Assembly (NCBI GenBank): GCA_017305715.1
Contig: JAFKKG010000008.1
Location: forward strand, 1-64,000
Length of the DNA stretch: 64,000 bases
Source: Hyphomicrobiales bacterium
GTDB taxonomy: Bacteria > Pseudomonadota > Alphaproteobacteria > Rhizobiales > Xanthobacteraceae
Reading direction: 5' to 3'
A model generated the notes under the pieces. It was given only the letters and a program-made list of their open reading frames with translations. It did no database searches and had not been told where the DNA came from. Both the position numbers and the translations under genes were made by a program. This document shows, one piece after another, positions 54,784 through 63,967 of this stretch (positions within the stretch are counted from its first letter, which is position 1; every line of letters begins with the position of its first letter).

Positions 54784-54784
54784 A

Positions 54785-55675
54785 CTATTCCAGGGTCGGC
54801 GCGACTTCGCGCGCGATCTGCACCAGGGCGGCGATCAGCGGCGTCATCGGATCGCGCTGCGGGATCACCATGCCGATGCTGTAATCGACGACGGGATCGA
54901 CGATCGGAATGCTGCGGACGGTGTCGGCGAGCCCCAGCGTCTCGGCGAGTTTCGCCGGCATCACGCTCGCCCAGCGCCCGGTCTTGACGTGGGTATAGAG
55001 CACCAAGAGCGAATTCGACGTCAGCGTCGGCATCGCCTCCGCCCCGACCGATTTCAGCGCGCGATCGATGATGCGGCGGTTCTGCATATCCGGCGTCAGC
55101 AGGCACAGCGGCACCTCGCCGACCTCTTTCCACGTCACCTGCGCGCGATCGCCGAACATGCCGTCGGGCGCCGTCAGCAGCCGGTAGCTCTCGTTGTAGA
55201 GCGGAATGGTGCGAACCTTGCCGATCGGCTCGTTCTCGATATAGGTCAGCCCGGCATCGACCTCGAGATTTTCCAGTAGCCCCAGCACTTCGGCCGACGT
55301 GCAGGAGCGGATCTGGAAGCGGACCTCCGGATGGCGGGCGCGGAACGGTGTGGTGAGCTGGGCCACCATGCCGAGCACGGTGGGAATCGCGGCCAGCCTG
55401 ATCTCGCCGGAAAGCTTGTCCTTGAGCCCGTTGATCTCCTGCCGCATCGCGCGGGTATCGCCGACGATGCGCCGCGCCCAGTCGAGCGTGCGCTCGCCCT
55501 CGGGCGTAAAGCCCTGAAAGCGCGAGCCGCGCTGCACCAGCATGACGCCGAGGATTTCCTCGAGCTGCTTGAGGCTGGTCGACATCGTCGGCTGGGTGAC
55601 GCCGCAGGCCTCCGCGGCCCGTCCGAAATGCCGCTCCTTGGCCAGCGCCAGCAATAGTTCAAGCTTGTCGATCAA
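54785..55675 (-). CDS. LysR-family regulator of the formate dehydrogenase operon
   Basis: A 296-residue LysR protein from a TTG at 55675, which puts the helix-turn-helix (ALAKERHFGRAAEACGVTQPTMSTSLKQLEE) at the usual distance from the start. A TTG 29 codons upstream is also in frame. The effector domain begins EIRLAAIPTVLGMVAQLTTPF, and TLTSNSLLVLYTHVKTGRWASVMP lies near the C-terminus. The gene is divergent from fdsG, with a LysR-type box between them, so it most likely activates the fds operon in response to formate. It ends 1 nt after the kinase stop on the other strand. Confidence 0.9.
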   Translation of the reverse strand: MIDKLELLLALAKERHFGRAAEACGVTQPTMSTSLKQLEEILGVMLVQRGSRFQGFTPEGERTLDWARRIVGDTRAMRQEINGLKDKLSGEIRLAAIPTVLGMVAQLTTPFRARHPEVRFQIRSCTSAEVLGLLENLEVDAGLTYIENEPIGKVRTIPLYNESYRLLTAPDGMFGDRAQVTWKEVGEVPLCLLTPDMQNRRIIDRALKSVGAEAMPTLTSNSLLVLYTHVKTGRWASVMPAKLAETLGLADTVRSIPIVDPVVDYSIGMVIPQRDPMTPLIAALVQIAREVAPTLE

Positions 55676-55859
55676 GTCGAAGGCCCCAGTGAATCCGGTC
55701 GTGTCGCCGTCACGAATACCACGCCCGCCGCGGGAGCCATACGGCAAAACTGCATCCGACAAGCCCGGCGCGGGCGCTCATTGGAGTTTCAAATCACCCT
55801 ATTTCACAAGCGCATTGATCGGCTTTCCGTATCGCAGCATGAGACAGCTTTATTGATAC

Positions 55860-55874
55860 TTGGAGCGATTCCAA
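55860..55874. promoter_or_regulatory. LysR-type box upstream of fdsG
   Basis: TTGGA-GCGAT-TCCAA is a symmetric T-N11-A site. It ends 42 nt before the fdsG ATG and lies between divergent regulator and operon genes, the normal place for a LysR binding site. A weaker partner site could not be seen. Confidence 0.55.
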
Positions 55875-55916
55875 TTCTGATCGGAGGCGAAAGTAACCTC
55901 CTGATCGAGAACGCGG

Positions 55917-56393
55917 ATGACATCGGCTTACGAACCCTGGAACGAAGCGCGCGGCGCCGAAATCATCGCCGAACACGACACGCTCGAAGGCGCCACGCTG
56001 GTGATCCTGCACGCGATGCAGGCAGCGTTCGGCTACGTGCCGGAACCGGCCGTTCCGATGATCGCGACCGCGCTCAGCCTGTCGCGCGCGGAGGTCCACG
56101 GCGTGCTCACTTTCTACCACGACTTCCGTCACGCGCCCGCCGGCCGCCACGTGCTGAAACTGTGCCGCGCCGAAGCCTGTCAGGCCGCGGGTGGCGACGC
56201 GCTCGCCGCGCGCGCGCAAGCCAGACTCGGCATTGCGCTCGGCGATACGACGGCAGATTCGCGCGTGACACTGGAGCCGATCTACTGCCTCGGCCTCTGC
56301 GCCTCCGCGCCGTCGGCGATGCTGGACGGCCGTGTGGTCGGACGGCTCGACGAAGCGCGGATCGACGCGCTGGTTGCGGAGGCGCAGCGATGA
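55917..56393 (+). CDS. fdsG: NAD-dependent formate dehydrogenase gamma subunit
   Basis: A 158-residue 2Fe-2S protein of the NuoE type. The four cluster cysteines lie in LKLCRAEACQAAGG (two) and IYCLGLCASAPS (two). The N-terminal helical part reads ILHAMQAAFGYVPEPAV and VHGVLTFYHDFRHAPAG. It passes electrons between the alpha subunit's clusters and the FMN subunit. Its stop overlaps the start of fdsB (ATGA). It is the first gene of the operon. Confidence 0.95.
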   Translation: MTSAYEPWNEARGAEIIAEHDTLEGATLVILHAMQAAFGYVPEPAVPMIATALSLSRAEVHGVLTFYHDFRHAPAGRHVLKLCRAEACQAAGGDALAARAQARLGIALGDTTADSRVTLEPIYCLGLCASAPSAMLDGRVVGRLDEARIDALVAEAQR

Positions 56394-57946
56394 CGATGCG
56401 CATTTTCGTATCCCGCGACGCTGGTGCCGTCGCGGTCGGCGCCGACGAGGTCGCCCTTGCGCTCGAGACCGCCGCCGGCCATCGCAGCCTTGCGATCGAG
56501 ATCGTCAGGACCGGATCGCGCGGGCTCTATTGGCTGGAGCCGATGGTCGAGGTCGCGACGCCGAACGGCCGGATCGCATTCGGTCCGGTGACCGTGGCTG
56601 ACGCTGCGTCCGTGCTTGACGCGATGGCGACCGATGGTCCCCACGCGCTGCGGCTGGGCGTCGCGGACGAGATTCCCTGGCTGAAGCGGCAGACCCGCCT
56701 GACCTTCGCGCGCTGCGGTGTGATCGATCCGCGCTCGGTCGCGGCCTATCGCGCCCACAACGGTTACAAGGGATTGGCGCGGGCCTTGACGCTGGCCCCG
56801 GACGAGATCCTCGCCGACGTCACCGCTTCCGGACTGCGCGGACGTGGCGGCGCCGGCTTTCCGACCGGCATCAAGTGGAAGACCGTGGCGCAGGCCAGCG
56901 CCGACCGCAAATTCATCGTCTGCAACGCCGACGAGGGCGACAGCGGCACGTTTGCCGATCGCATGATTATGGAAGGCGATCCTTTCGTGGTCATCGAGGG
57001 CATGACGATCGCCGGCATCGCGGTCGGCGCCGCGTATGGTTACATCTACATCCGCTCGGAATATCCGCACGCGGTTGAGGCTATGAACGCCGCAATCATC
57101 GCGGCCAGGCGCGATGGTTCGCTTGGAGCCCGTATCGGCGGTTCCAGCCACAGCTTCGACCTCGAAGTCCGCGTCGGCGCCGGCGCCTATGTCTGCGGCG
57201 AAGAGACCTCGCTGCTGGAGAGTCTCGAAGGTCGCCGCGGCATCGTCCGCGCCAAGCCGCCGCTGCCCGCGCATAAGGGCCTGTTCGGCAAGCCAACCGT
57301 GATCAACAACGTGCTGTCGTTCGCGGCGATCCCCTTCATCCTCGCCGGCGGCGCCAAGGCCTATGCTGATTTCGGCATGGGCCGTTCGCGCGGCACGATG
57401 CCGATCCAGCTCGCCGGCAATATCAGGCACGGCGGGCTGTTCGAGACGGCGTTCGGCATCACGCTCGGCGAACTGATCGACGATATCGGCGGAGGCACCG
57501 CAAGTGGCCGTCCGGTGCGCGCCGTGCAGGTCGGTGGACCGCTCGGCGCATATTTCCCCCGCGCGCTGTTCGACACCCCGTTCGATTACGAGGCGTTCGC
57601 GGCGCGCGATGGCCTGATCGGCCACGGCGGCATCGTGGTGTTCGACGACAGCGTCGATATGGCCAAACAGGCACGCTTTGCGATGGAATTCTGCGCCGTC
57701 GAATCCTGCGGCAAATGCACGCCGTGCCGGATCGGCTCCACGCGCGGCGTCGAGACCGTCGACAAGATCCGCCGCGGCGAACGCGTCGCCGAGAATATCG
57801 CGCTGGTCGAGGACCTCTGCAACACCATGAAGTTCGGCTCGCTGTGCGCGCTCGGCGGCTTCACGCCCTACCCCGTCATGAGCGCATTGAAACATTTCCG
57901 GGAAGATTTCGGCGTTGCGCCGACAACCCTGCAAGCTGCGGAATAA
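56390..57946 (+). CDS. fdsB: NAD-dependent formate dehydrogenase beta subunit
   Basis: A 518-residue protein with an N-terminal thioredoxin-like 2Fe-2S-fold domain (about 1-110) that lacks obvious cluster cysteines. A NuoF-like domain follows. The NADH/FMN sites are GLRGRGGAGFPTGIKW and NADEGDSGTFADR. The 4Fe-4S site is ESCGKCTPCRIGSTRG with a later Cys (DLCNTM). It takes electrons from formate oxidation and reduces NAD. It starts at an ATG coupled to fdsG. Any reading frame starting further left runs through fdsG and is not used. Confidence 0.95.
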   Translation: MTMRIFVSRDAGAVAVGADEVALALETAAGHRSLAIEIVRTGSRGLYWLEPMVEVATPNGRIAFGPVTVADAASVLDAMATDGPHALRLGVADEIPWLKRQTRLTFARCGVIDPRSVAAYRAHNGYKGLARALTLAPDEILADVTASGLRGRGGAGFPTGIKWKTVAQASADRKFIVCNADEGDSGTFADRMIMEGDPFVVIEGMTIAGIAVGAAYGYIYIRSEYPHAVEAMNAAIIAARRDGSLGARIGGSSHSFDLEVRVGAGAYVCGEETSLLESLEGRRGIVRAKPPLPAHKGLFGKPTVINNVLSFAAIPFILAGGAKAYADFGMGRSRGTMPIQLAGNIRHGGLFETAFGITLGELIDDIGGGTASGRPVRAVQVGGPLGAYFPRALFDTPFDYEAFAARDGLIGHGGIVVFDDSVDMAKQARFAMEFCAVESCGKCTPCRIGSTRGVETVDKIRRGERVAENIALVEDLCNTMKFGSLCALGGFTPYPVMSALKHFREDFGVAPTTLQAAE

Positions 57947-57956
57947 GGGACGATCC

Positions 57957-60830
57957 ATGTCGCTGATCCAGGAAACCGATTTCGGAACGCCCCGCTCCAA
58001 ATCCGAAACCATGATCACGCTCACCATCGATGGGCAGAGCGTGACGGTGCCCGAAGGCACCTCGATCATGCGCGCGGCGATGGAAGCCGGCACGCAGATC
58101 CCCAAACTCTGCGCCACCGACATGGTCGACGCCTTTGGCTCCTGCCGCCTCTGCCTGATCGAGATCGAGGGCCGCGCCGGCACGCCGGCCTCCTGCACCA
58201 CACCCGCGATGAACGGCCTCGTGGTCCATACCCAGACCGAGCGGCTGAAGAAGCTGCGCAAGGGCGTGATGGAATTGTACATCTCCGACCATCCACTGGA
58301 CTGCCTGACCTGTGCCGCCAATGGCGACTGCGAATTGCAGGACATGGCCGGTGCGGTCGGCCTGCGTGACGTGCGCTATGGCTATGAGGGCGAGAACCAC
58401 GTTTTTGCGAAAACCGGCGGCTGCACCAACGACAATTGGTTGCCGAAGGACGAGTCCAACCCCTACTTCACCTACGACCCCTCCAAATGCATCGTCTGCT
58501 CGCGCTGCGTGCGCGCCTGCGAGGAAGTGCAAGGCACGTTCGCGCTGACCATCTCCGGCCGCGGTTTTGACAGCCGGGTGTCGCCCGGCATGAGCGAGAG
58601 CTTTCTCGGCTCCGAATGCGTCTCCTGCGGCGCCTGCGTGCAGGCCTGCCCGACCGCGACGCTGACGGAAAAATCCGTGATCGCGATCGGCCAGCCCGAA
58701 CATTCGGTGGTCACGACCTGCGCCTATTGCGGCGTCGGCTGCACCTTCAAGGCGGAAATGCGCGGCGAGGAAGTCGTGCGCATGATGCCGTACAAGGACG
58801 GCAAGGCCAATCGCGGCCATTCCTGCGTCAAGGGCCGCTTCGCCTGGGGCTACACCACCCACAAGGAGCGCATCCTCAAGCCGATGATCCGCGAGGACAT
58901 CGCCGATCCCTGGCGCGAGGTGTCGTGGGACGAAGCCTTCAACTTTGCCGCCGCCAAGTTCAAGGGTATTCAGGCCAAATACGGCCGCGATGCCGTCGGC
59001 GGTATCACGTCTTCCCGCTGTACCAATGAAGAGACCTATCTGGTGCAGAAGCTGATCCGCGGCGGTTTTGGCAACAACAATGTCGACACCTGCGCCCGCG
59101 TCTGTCACTCGCCGACCGGTTATGGCCTCTCGACGACGTTCGGCACCTCGGCCGGCACGCAGGATTTCGACTCGGTCGAACGTACGGATGTGGTCATGAT
59201 CATCGGCGCCAACCCGGCCTCCGCGCATCCGGTGTTTGCCTCGCGGCTGAAAAAGCGGCTGCGCCAGGGCGCCAAGCTGATCGTGGTCGATCCGCGCCGC
59301 ACAGAGATGGTGGAAGGGCCGCACCTCAAGGCGAGCCATCTGCGCCTGATGCCCGGCACCAACGTCGCCGTGCTGACGGCGCTCGCCCATGTCATCGTCA
59401 CCGAGGGCCTCGTTGACGAAGCCTTCGTGCGCGAGCGCTGCGGCTGGAGCGAATTCGAGGAATGGGCCGCCTTCGTCGCGCTGCCGAAGAACAGCCCGGA
59501 ATCGACCGCGATCATGACCGGCGTCAACCCGAAGGATCTTCGCGAAGCCGCGCGGCTGTTCGCCACCGGCGGCAATGGCGCGATCTATTACGGCCTCGGC
59601 GTCACCGAGCACAGCCAGGGCTCCACCACCGTGATCGCGATCGCCAACCTTGCGATGGCGACCGGCAATATCGGCCGTCCCGGCGTCGGCGTGAACCCGC
59701 TGCGCGGCCAGAATAACGTCCAGGGCTCCTGCGACATGGGCTCGTTCCCGCATGAGCTGCCCGGCTATCGCCATATCTCGGGTGATGCGGTCCGCGACCA
59801 GTTCGAGGCGATGTGGAACGTCAAGCTCAACCCTGAACCGGGCCTGCGCATTCCCAACATGTTCGATGCCGCGATCGAAGGCACCTTCATGGGCATCTAC
59901 GTGCAGGGCGAGGACATCCTGCAGTCCGACCCCAACACCAAGCATGTGGTGGCGGCGCTCTCCTCGATGGAATGCGTCATCGTGCACGACCTCTTCCTCA
60001 ACGAGACCGCGAACTATGCGCACGTGTTTCTGCCGGGATCGACCTTCCTCGAGAAGGACGGCACCTTCACCAATGCCGAGCGGCGCATCCAGCGCGTCCG
60101 CAAGGTGATGACGCCGCGCAACGGCCTCGCCGACTGGGAAGTCACCATCCGTCTCGCCAAGGCGATGGGCTACGAAATGCATTACGACCATCCGTCGCAG
60201 ATCATGGACGAGATCGCGGCGCTGACGCCGACCTTTGCCGGGGTCTCCTATGCCAAGCTGGAAGAGCTCGGCTCGGTGCAGTGGCCCTGCAACGAGAAGG
60301 CGCCCGAGGGCACACCGATCATGCATATCGGCGGCTTCGTCCGCGGCAAGGGCAAGTTCGTCATCACCGAATATATCCCGACCGACGAGCGCACCGGGCC
60401 GCGTTACCCGCTGCTGCTGACCACGGGCCGCATCCTCAGCCAGTACAATGTCGGCGCACAGACCCGCCGCACCGAGAACGTGGTCTGGCACAGCGAGGAT
60501 CTGCTCGAAATGCATCCGCACGACGCCGAGCAGCGCGGCGTGCGCGACGGCGACTGGGTGCGGCTGGCGAGCCGCGCCGGCGAAACCACGCTGCGGGCGC
60601 TGATCACCGACCGCGTGGCGCCGGGCGTCGTCTACACCACCTTCCATCACCCGGACACCCAGGCCAACGTGATCACGACGGAGTATTCGGACTGGGCCAC
60701 CAACTGTCCGGAATACAAGGTGACCGCCGTGCAGATCTCGCCGTCGAACGGCCCGTCCGACTGGCAGAAGTCCTATGACGAGCAGGCCCGCCACTCCCGC
60801 CGTATCGCGCCGGCCGAGGCTGCGGAGTAA
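57957..60830 (+). CDS. fdsA: NAD-dependent formate dehydrogenase alpha subunit (Mo/W)
   Basis: The 957-residue catalytic subunit. The ATG follows AAGGGACGATCC. The N-terminus holds a 2Fe-2S domain (CATDMVDAFGSCRLC, then ASCTTP) and the His/Cys3 4Fe-4S site HPLDCLTCAANGDC. Two ferredoxin clusters (CIVCSRCVRACEE and CVSCGACVQACPT) and the CAYCGVGC cluster follow. Formate is oxidised at the bis-MGD site by Cys383 and His384 in DTCARVCHSPTGYG, the cysteine version rather than selenocysteine. It produces CO2 and feeds fdsB. The molybdenum-guanine-dinucleotide genes are not in the window. Confidence 0.97.
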   Translation: MSLIQETDFGTPRSKSETMITLTIDGQSVTVPEGTSIMRAAMEAGTQIPKLCATDMVDAFGSCRLCLIEIEGRAGTPASCTTPAMNGLVVHTQTERLKKLRKGVMELYISDHPLDCLTCAANGDCELQDMAGAVGLRDVRYGYEGENHVFAKTGGCTNDNWLPKDESNPYFTYDPSKCIVCSRCVRACEEVQGTFALTISGRGFDSRVSPGMSESFLGSECVSCGACVQACPTATLTEKSVIAIGQPEHSVVTTCAYCGVGCTFKAEMRGEEVVRMMPYKDGKANRGHSCVKGRFAWGYTTHKERILKPMIREDIADPWREVSWDEAFNFAAAKFKGIQAKYGRDAVGGITSSRCTNEETYLVQKLIRGGFGNNNVDTCARVCHSPTGYGLSTTFGTSAGTQDFDSVERTDVVMIIGANPASAHPVFASRLKKRLRQGAKLIVVDPRRTEMVEGPHLKASHLRLMPGTNVAVLTALAHVIVTEGLVDEAFVRERCGWSEFEEWAAFVALPKNSPESTAIMTGVNPKDLREAARLFATGGNGAIYYGLGVTEHSQGSTTVIAIANLAMATGNIGRPGVGVNPLRGQNNVQGSCDMGSFPHELPGYRHISGDAVRDQFEAMWNVKLNPEPGLRIPNMFDAAIEGTFMGIYVQGEDILQSDPNTKHVVAALSSMECVIVHDLFLNETANYAHVFLPGSTFLEKDGTFTNAERRIQRVRKVMTPRNGLADWEVTIRLAKAMGYEMHYDHPSQIMDEIAALTPTFAGVSYAKLEELGSVQWPCNEKAPEGTPIMHIGGFVRGKGKFVITEYIPTDERTGPRYPLLLTTGRILSQYNVGAQTRRTENVVWHSEDLLEMHPHDAEQRGVRDGDWVRLASRAGETTLRALITDRVAPGVVYTTFHHPDTQANVITTEYSDWATNCPEYKVTAVQISPSNGPSDWQKSYDEQARHSRRIAPAEAAE

Positions 60831-60833
60831 CCG

Positions 60834-61679
60834 ATGTCCAATCCGGTCCAGTCGGTCGATCGGCAGGTCTGGCGCCAAGGCAGCCTTGACAAGGGCAGCT
60901 TCGGCGAAGGCCCGCGCCAGATCCCGGAGGAGACGGCGCTGGCGCTGACCTATAATGGCGGCACCTACGCCGTGATGATGGGCACGCCGCAGAATTTGCG
61001 GGATTTCGCGATCGGTTTCAGCCTCAGCGAAGGCATCGTGCAATCGGCCGACGAAGTCGACTCGCTCGATATCGTCGAGCTCGACGACGGCATCGAGCTG
61101 CGGATGTGGCTGGCGCCCGCCAAGGCCGAACGGATCAACGAGCGGCGGCGGCAGATCGCCGGCCCGACCGGCTGCGGCATCTGTGGCATCGACTCGATTG
61201 CCGAAGCCATCAGGCCTGCAGCCGTCGTCGGCCAGGGGCGTTCGTTCGCACCGCGCGAGATCATGACCGCGATGGCCGCGATCGCCCCGTTGCAGGCGAT
61301 CAATATCGAGACCCGCGCAGTGCACGCCGCCGCATTCTGGACGCCTGCGCGCGGCATCATCGCGCTGCGCGAAGACGTCGGCCGCCACAATGCCCTCGAC
61401 AAGCTTGCCGGCGCGCTGGCGCAACAACAGGTCCTGACCAGCGACGGCATGGTGCTGCTGACCAGCCGCGTCTCGGTCGAGATGGTGCAGAAGACCGCCG
61501 CGATGGGCGCGCCGCTGCTGGTCGCGGTGTCGGCGCCGACGGCGCTGGCGGTCCGGATGGCGGAAGCCGCCGGCATCACGCTGGCCGCGGTCGCGCGCTC
61601 CGATGGGTTTGAAATCTTCACGCATCCCGAGCGGATCGTTGCGTGTGTCGATGTCAAGGAAGCTGCGCATGTCGCCTGA
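60834..61679 (+). CDS. fdhD: Formate dehydrogenase sulfurtransferase FdhD
   Basis: A 281-residue FdhD protein, which loads sulfur onto the molybdenum cofactor of formate dehydrogenases. Its CxxC is Cys114-Gly-Ile-Cys117 in GPTGCGICGID, part of the transfer loop. Other family stretches are ALTYNGGTYAVMMGTPQNLRDFAIGF and the EDVGRHNALDKLAGA motif near 180-195. The last gene, fdsD, starts inside its end, with 11 nt of overlap. Its place between fdsA and fdsD differs slightly from the fdsGBACD order seen elsewhere, where fdhD is named fdsC. Confidence 0.96.
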   Translation: MSNPVQSVDRQVWRQGSLDKGSFGEGPRQIPEETALALTYNGGTYAVMMGTPQNLRDFAIGFSLSEGIVQSADEVDSLDIVELDDGIELRMWLAPAKAERINERRRQIAGPTGCGICGIDSIAEAIRPAAVVGQGRSFAPREIMTAMAAIAPLQAINIETRAVHAAAFWTPARGIIALREDVGRHNALDKLAGALAQQQVLTSDGMVLLTSRVSVEMVQKTAAMGAPLLVAVSAPTALAVRMAEAAGITLAAVARSDGFEIFTHPERIVACVDVKEAAHVA

Positions 61680-61881
61680 CCGCCTGATCTACATGGCCAA
61701 CCAGATCGGAAAATTCTTCCAGAGCCAGGGCCATGACAAGGCCGTGCCTGGGATCGCCGAGCACATCAAAAAGTTCTGGGACCCGCGGATGCGCAAGGCG
61801 ATCTTTGCCCACCTCGAAGGTGGCGGCGCCGGGCTCGACCCCAACGTGCGCGATGCGCTGGAGACGCTGAAGCAGGCGTAA
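61669..61881 (+). CDS. fdsD: Formate dehydrogenase delta subunit
   Basis: A 70-residue protein at the end of the operon. Features of the family are the start SPDRLIYMANQIGKFF, the basic helix AEHIKKFWDPRMRKAIFAHLE and the ending DPNVRDALETLKQA. It is a small stabilising subunit of the dehydrogenase. It overlaps the end of fdhD. Length and position fit fdsD. Confidence 0.92.
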   Translation: MSPDRLIYMANQIGKFFQSQGHDKAVPGIAEHIKKFWDPRMRKAIFAHLEGGGAGLDPNVRDALETLKQA

Positions 61882-62213
61882 CAATTGCCGGCCGAACCGG
61901 GCGGCCGTCCGTAAAAGCACGGAATGTGCTGCGCCATTTTGTCCCAGAATCCCCTCCATTTGTAATGTCACGGGCCGGACATTGCCTTGCGCGGCCGGCC
62001 TGCCGGAACTATTGGTAGTCCTCCTGATTTCCGACCGATCGACTTGGCCTCGCCCATAGTGCGCGTGACTTACGAGCCACAGCCACTCTCGACCAACATC
62101 GTCCGGCCTTTCAGCAGGTCTTTAACCGGTGGATGCGATCATCACCTCATCCATCATCCGTCAGTCATGCTTGGGAGACGCCGGCATGCGCCAGGGAGCC
62201 GAGTACGTCTTAG
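61882..62213. other. Intergenic region before the desaturase gene
   Basis: About 330 bases separate the fds operon from the desaturase gene. I see no tRNA, small reading frame or strong hairpin. AGGGAGC near 62193 lies too far from the next ATG for a normal ribosome site. Confidence 0.5.
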
Positions 62214-63380
62214 ATGTCCCAACACCCCGATAATGCCGACGCGCGCACCGACGACGCACATGACGACATCATGTATCCGTCCACGCTGCCCTTCATCCTG
62301 TTGCACCTCGGCTGCTTTGCGGCGTTCTGGTCCGGCATCACCTGGCAGGCCGTTGCGATCGGCGTGACGCTGTACTGGCTGCGGATGTTCGCGATCACGG
62401 CGGGATATCACCGCTATTTCTCGCACCGCGCCTATTCGACCAGCCGGCTGTTTCAATTCGTGCTGGCGTTTCTCGCCCAGAGCACCACCCAGAAGAGCGT
62501 GCTGTGGTGGGCCGCCAAGCACCGCCACCATCATCTGCATTCCGATACGGCCCATGACGTGCATTCGCCGCGCCATAAGGGCTTCTTTTACAGCCATGTC
62601 GGCTGGATTTTCTACCGGCAGCATGATCTGACCGACCTGGTCAAGGTGGCGGATTTTGCAACCTTCCCGGAATTGAAATGGCTGCACCGGTTCGAGCAGC
62701 TGCCGGGAGTGATCCTCGCTTTCATCTGTTTCCTGATCGGAGGATGGTCCGGGCTCGTGGTCGGTTTTGTCTGGAGCACGGTGCTGCTCTATCACGCGAC
62801 CTTCTGCATCAATTCGCTGGCGCATGTTCACGGCCGCAAGCGCTACGTCACCGGCGACGATTCCCGCAACAACTGGCTGCTGGCGTTTTTCACCATGGGC
62901 GAAGGCTGGCACAATAACCACCACGCCTATCAGAGCAGCGCCCGGCAGGGTTTTAGATGGTGGGAAATCGACGCCACGTATTATATCCTTAAAGTCCTGT
63001 CTTGCGTCAGCGTGGTCTGGGATCTGAAGGCGCCGCCTGCCGAGGTGCTGCGCAACGAACAACGGCTCGGTTCGCGCGTCATCAATCGCGCCGCCGATGA
63101 ACTCGTCGCATGGTATAATCCTGAGCGGATTGCGCTCGCCGTTTCGGCGGCGCTGCACTCGTCCGAGCTGGTGGCCCTGCAGGAGACGCTGAGCCAGGCC
63201 CGGTCGCAAACCGCCGAGATACTGGCGTCCTTCCATCCGAGGATACCGACGCGCGACGAGTTGTTCGCCCAGGCGCAGGCCATGTTCGCGCGCACCCGCT
63301 CGCTCGACGAAATCGTCGATCGTGCGCACCAGATCCTGCTCGGTGCGGTCGGCTCGCGGCTGATTGCGGTGCGGGCGTAG
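62214..63380 (+). CDS. Membrane fatty-acid (acyl-CoA type) desaturase with C-terminal extension
   Basis: A 388-residue di-iron membrane desaturase. The three histidine boxes are HRYFSH (about 67-72), HRHHH (about 103-107) and HNNHH (about 239-243), as in delta-9 desaturases. Four membrane segments lie around them. Residues about 290-388 form an extra helical tail (SSELVALQETLSQARSQTAEIL, MFARTRSLDEIVDRAHQILL) beyond the usual catalytic length. The tail could regulate or dock the enzyme. It introduces a double bond into saturated acyl chains of membrane lipids. The ATG has only a weak ribosome site. Confidence 0.9.
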   Translation: MSQHPDNADARTDDAHDDIMYPSTLPFILLHLGCFAAFWSGITWQAVAIGVTLYWLRMFAITAGYHRYFSHRAYSTSRLFQFVLAFLAQSTTQKSVLWWAAKHRHHHLHSDTAHDVHSPRHKGFFYSHVGWIFYRQHDLTDLVKVADFATFPELKWLHRFEQLPGVILAFICFLIGGWSGLVVGFVWSTVLLYHATFCINSLAHVHGRKRYVTGDDSRNNWLLAFFTMGEGWHNNHHAYQSSARQGFRWWEIDATYYILKVLSCVSVVWDLKAPPAEVLRNEQRLGSRVINRAADELVAWYNPERIALAVSAALHSSELVALQETLSQARSQTAEILASFHPRIPTRDELFAQAQAMFARTRSLDEIVDRAHQILLGAVGSRLIAVRA

Positions 63381-63454
63381 CTGGATTTCTCTCGTCGTCC
63401 CGGCGAACGCCGGGACCCATACCGTCTGCTGTTGCCCCATCATCCAAAACACGG

Positions 63455-63967
63455 ATTCGCATTCTCGCGACGCCTTGCGCCCGAGCTTTGCTGGAAACTT
63501 CCCGCCCTCCAATTCAGAGGGCGCAGGGAATGCCGGATGCGCGCTGCACCCGCGGTCTCATGTGCAATGTGCACAAAAGAGTGCGCACATGAGCATACAG
63601 GGCAGCGGAGAACATCCGACATTCCCTGCGCGATGGTTTTACGGCTTATCACGTGCTCTCCCCGGAGAACGGCTCTTTTGCCTCCGTTGCGCCCTGGGAA
63701 GTCGAACGCCCCCCGGTGCATGGACGCCAGCGTCGCGGCGTCGGGACCACACGTCTTTACCGTACGCTTCAGCCGCGCGCGTCAAGCGCAACTGTCACGT
63801 CCACCGCTCCCCGCCCAACGTCCGTGACGACGGCCGACGCCCTTCTGACCAGGACGGGATGGGCAAACATGTGCCAGTGATTTGCCATTCTTTAAAACAG
63901 AAATATTTTTTACTCCGGGACTTGACATGACTTCCGCAAATCGGAATTCGTGATTTGCCCGTCGGGT
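63455..63967 (+). repeat. Dispersed repeat, copy 3
   Basis: Same orientation as copy 1 and about 63 kb away. It starts near GCATTCTCGCGACGCC and ends at GATTTGCCCGTCGGG, with the conserved CTCATGTGC/GCACATGAG stem inside. The terminal inverted repeat is imperfect here (CATGACTTCCGC and CGGAATTCG). The palindrome GTCCCGGCGAACGCCGGGAC lies just upstream near 63398-63417. The word GTCATTGCGAG at 63988-63998 opens what may be a further repeat cut by the window end. Confidence 0.85.

Noticed and set aside
57876-61670. Very long open frame on the strand opposite fdsA and fdhD
   Set aside because: It is a shadow of high-GC coding sequence: the composition is His/Arg/Asp-rich without domains, and the sense strand has a complete formate dehydrogenase operon.
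63364-63930. Protein-like frames in the right-hand repeat, with matching frames in copies 1 and 2
   Set aside because: Their likeness comes from the repeat itself; frames shift and break between copies, and no ribosome site is conserved.
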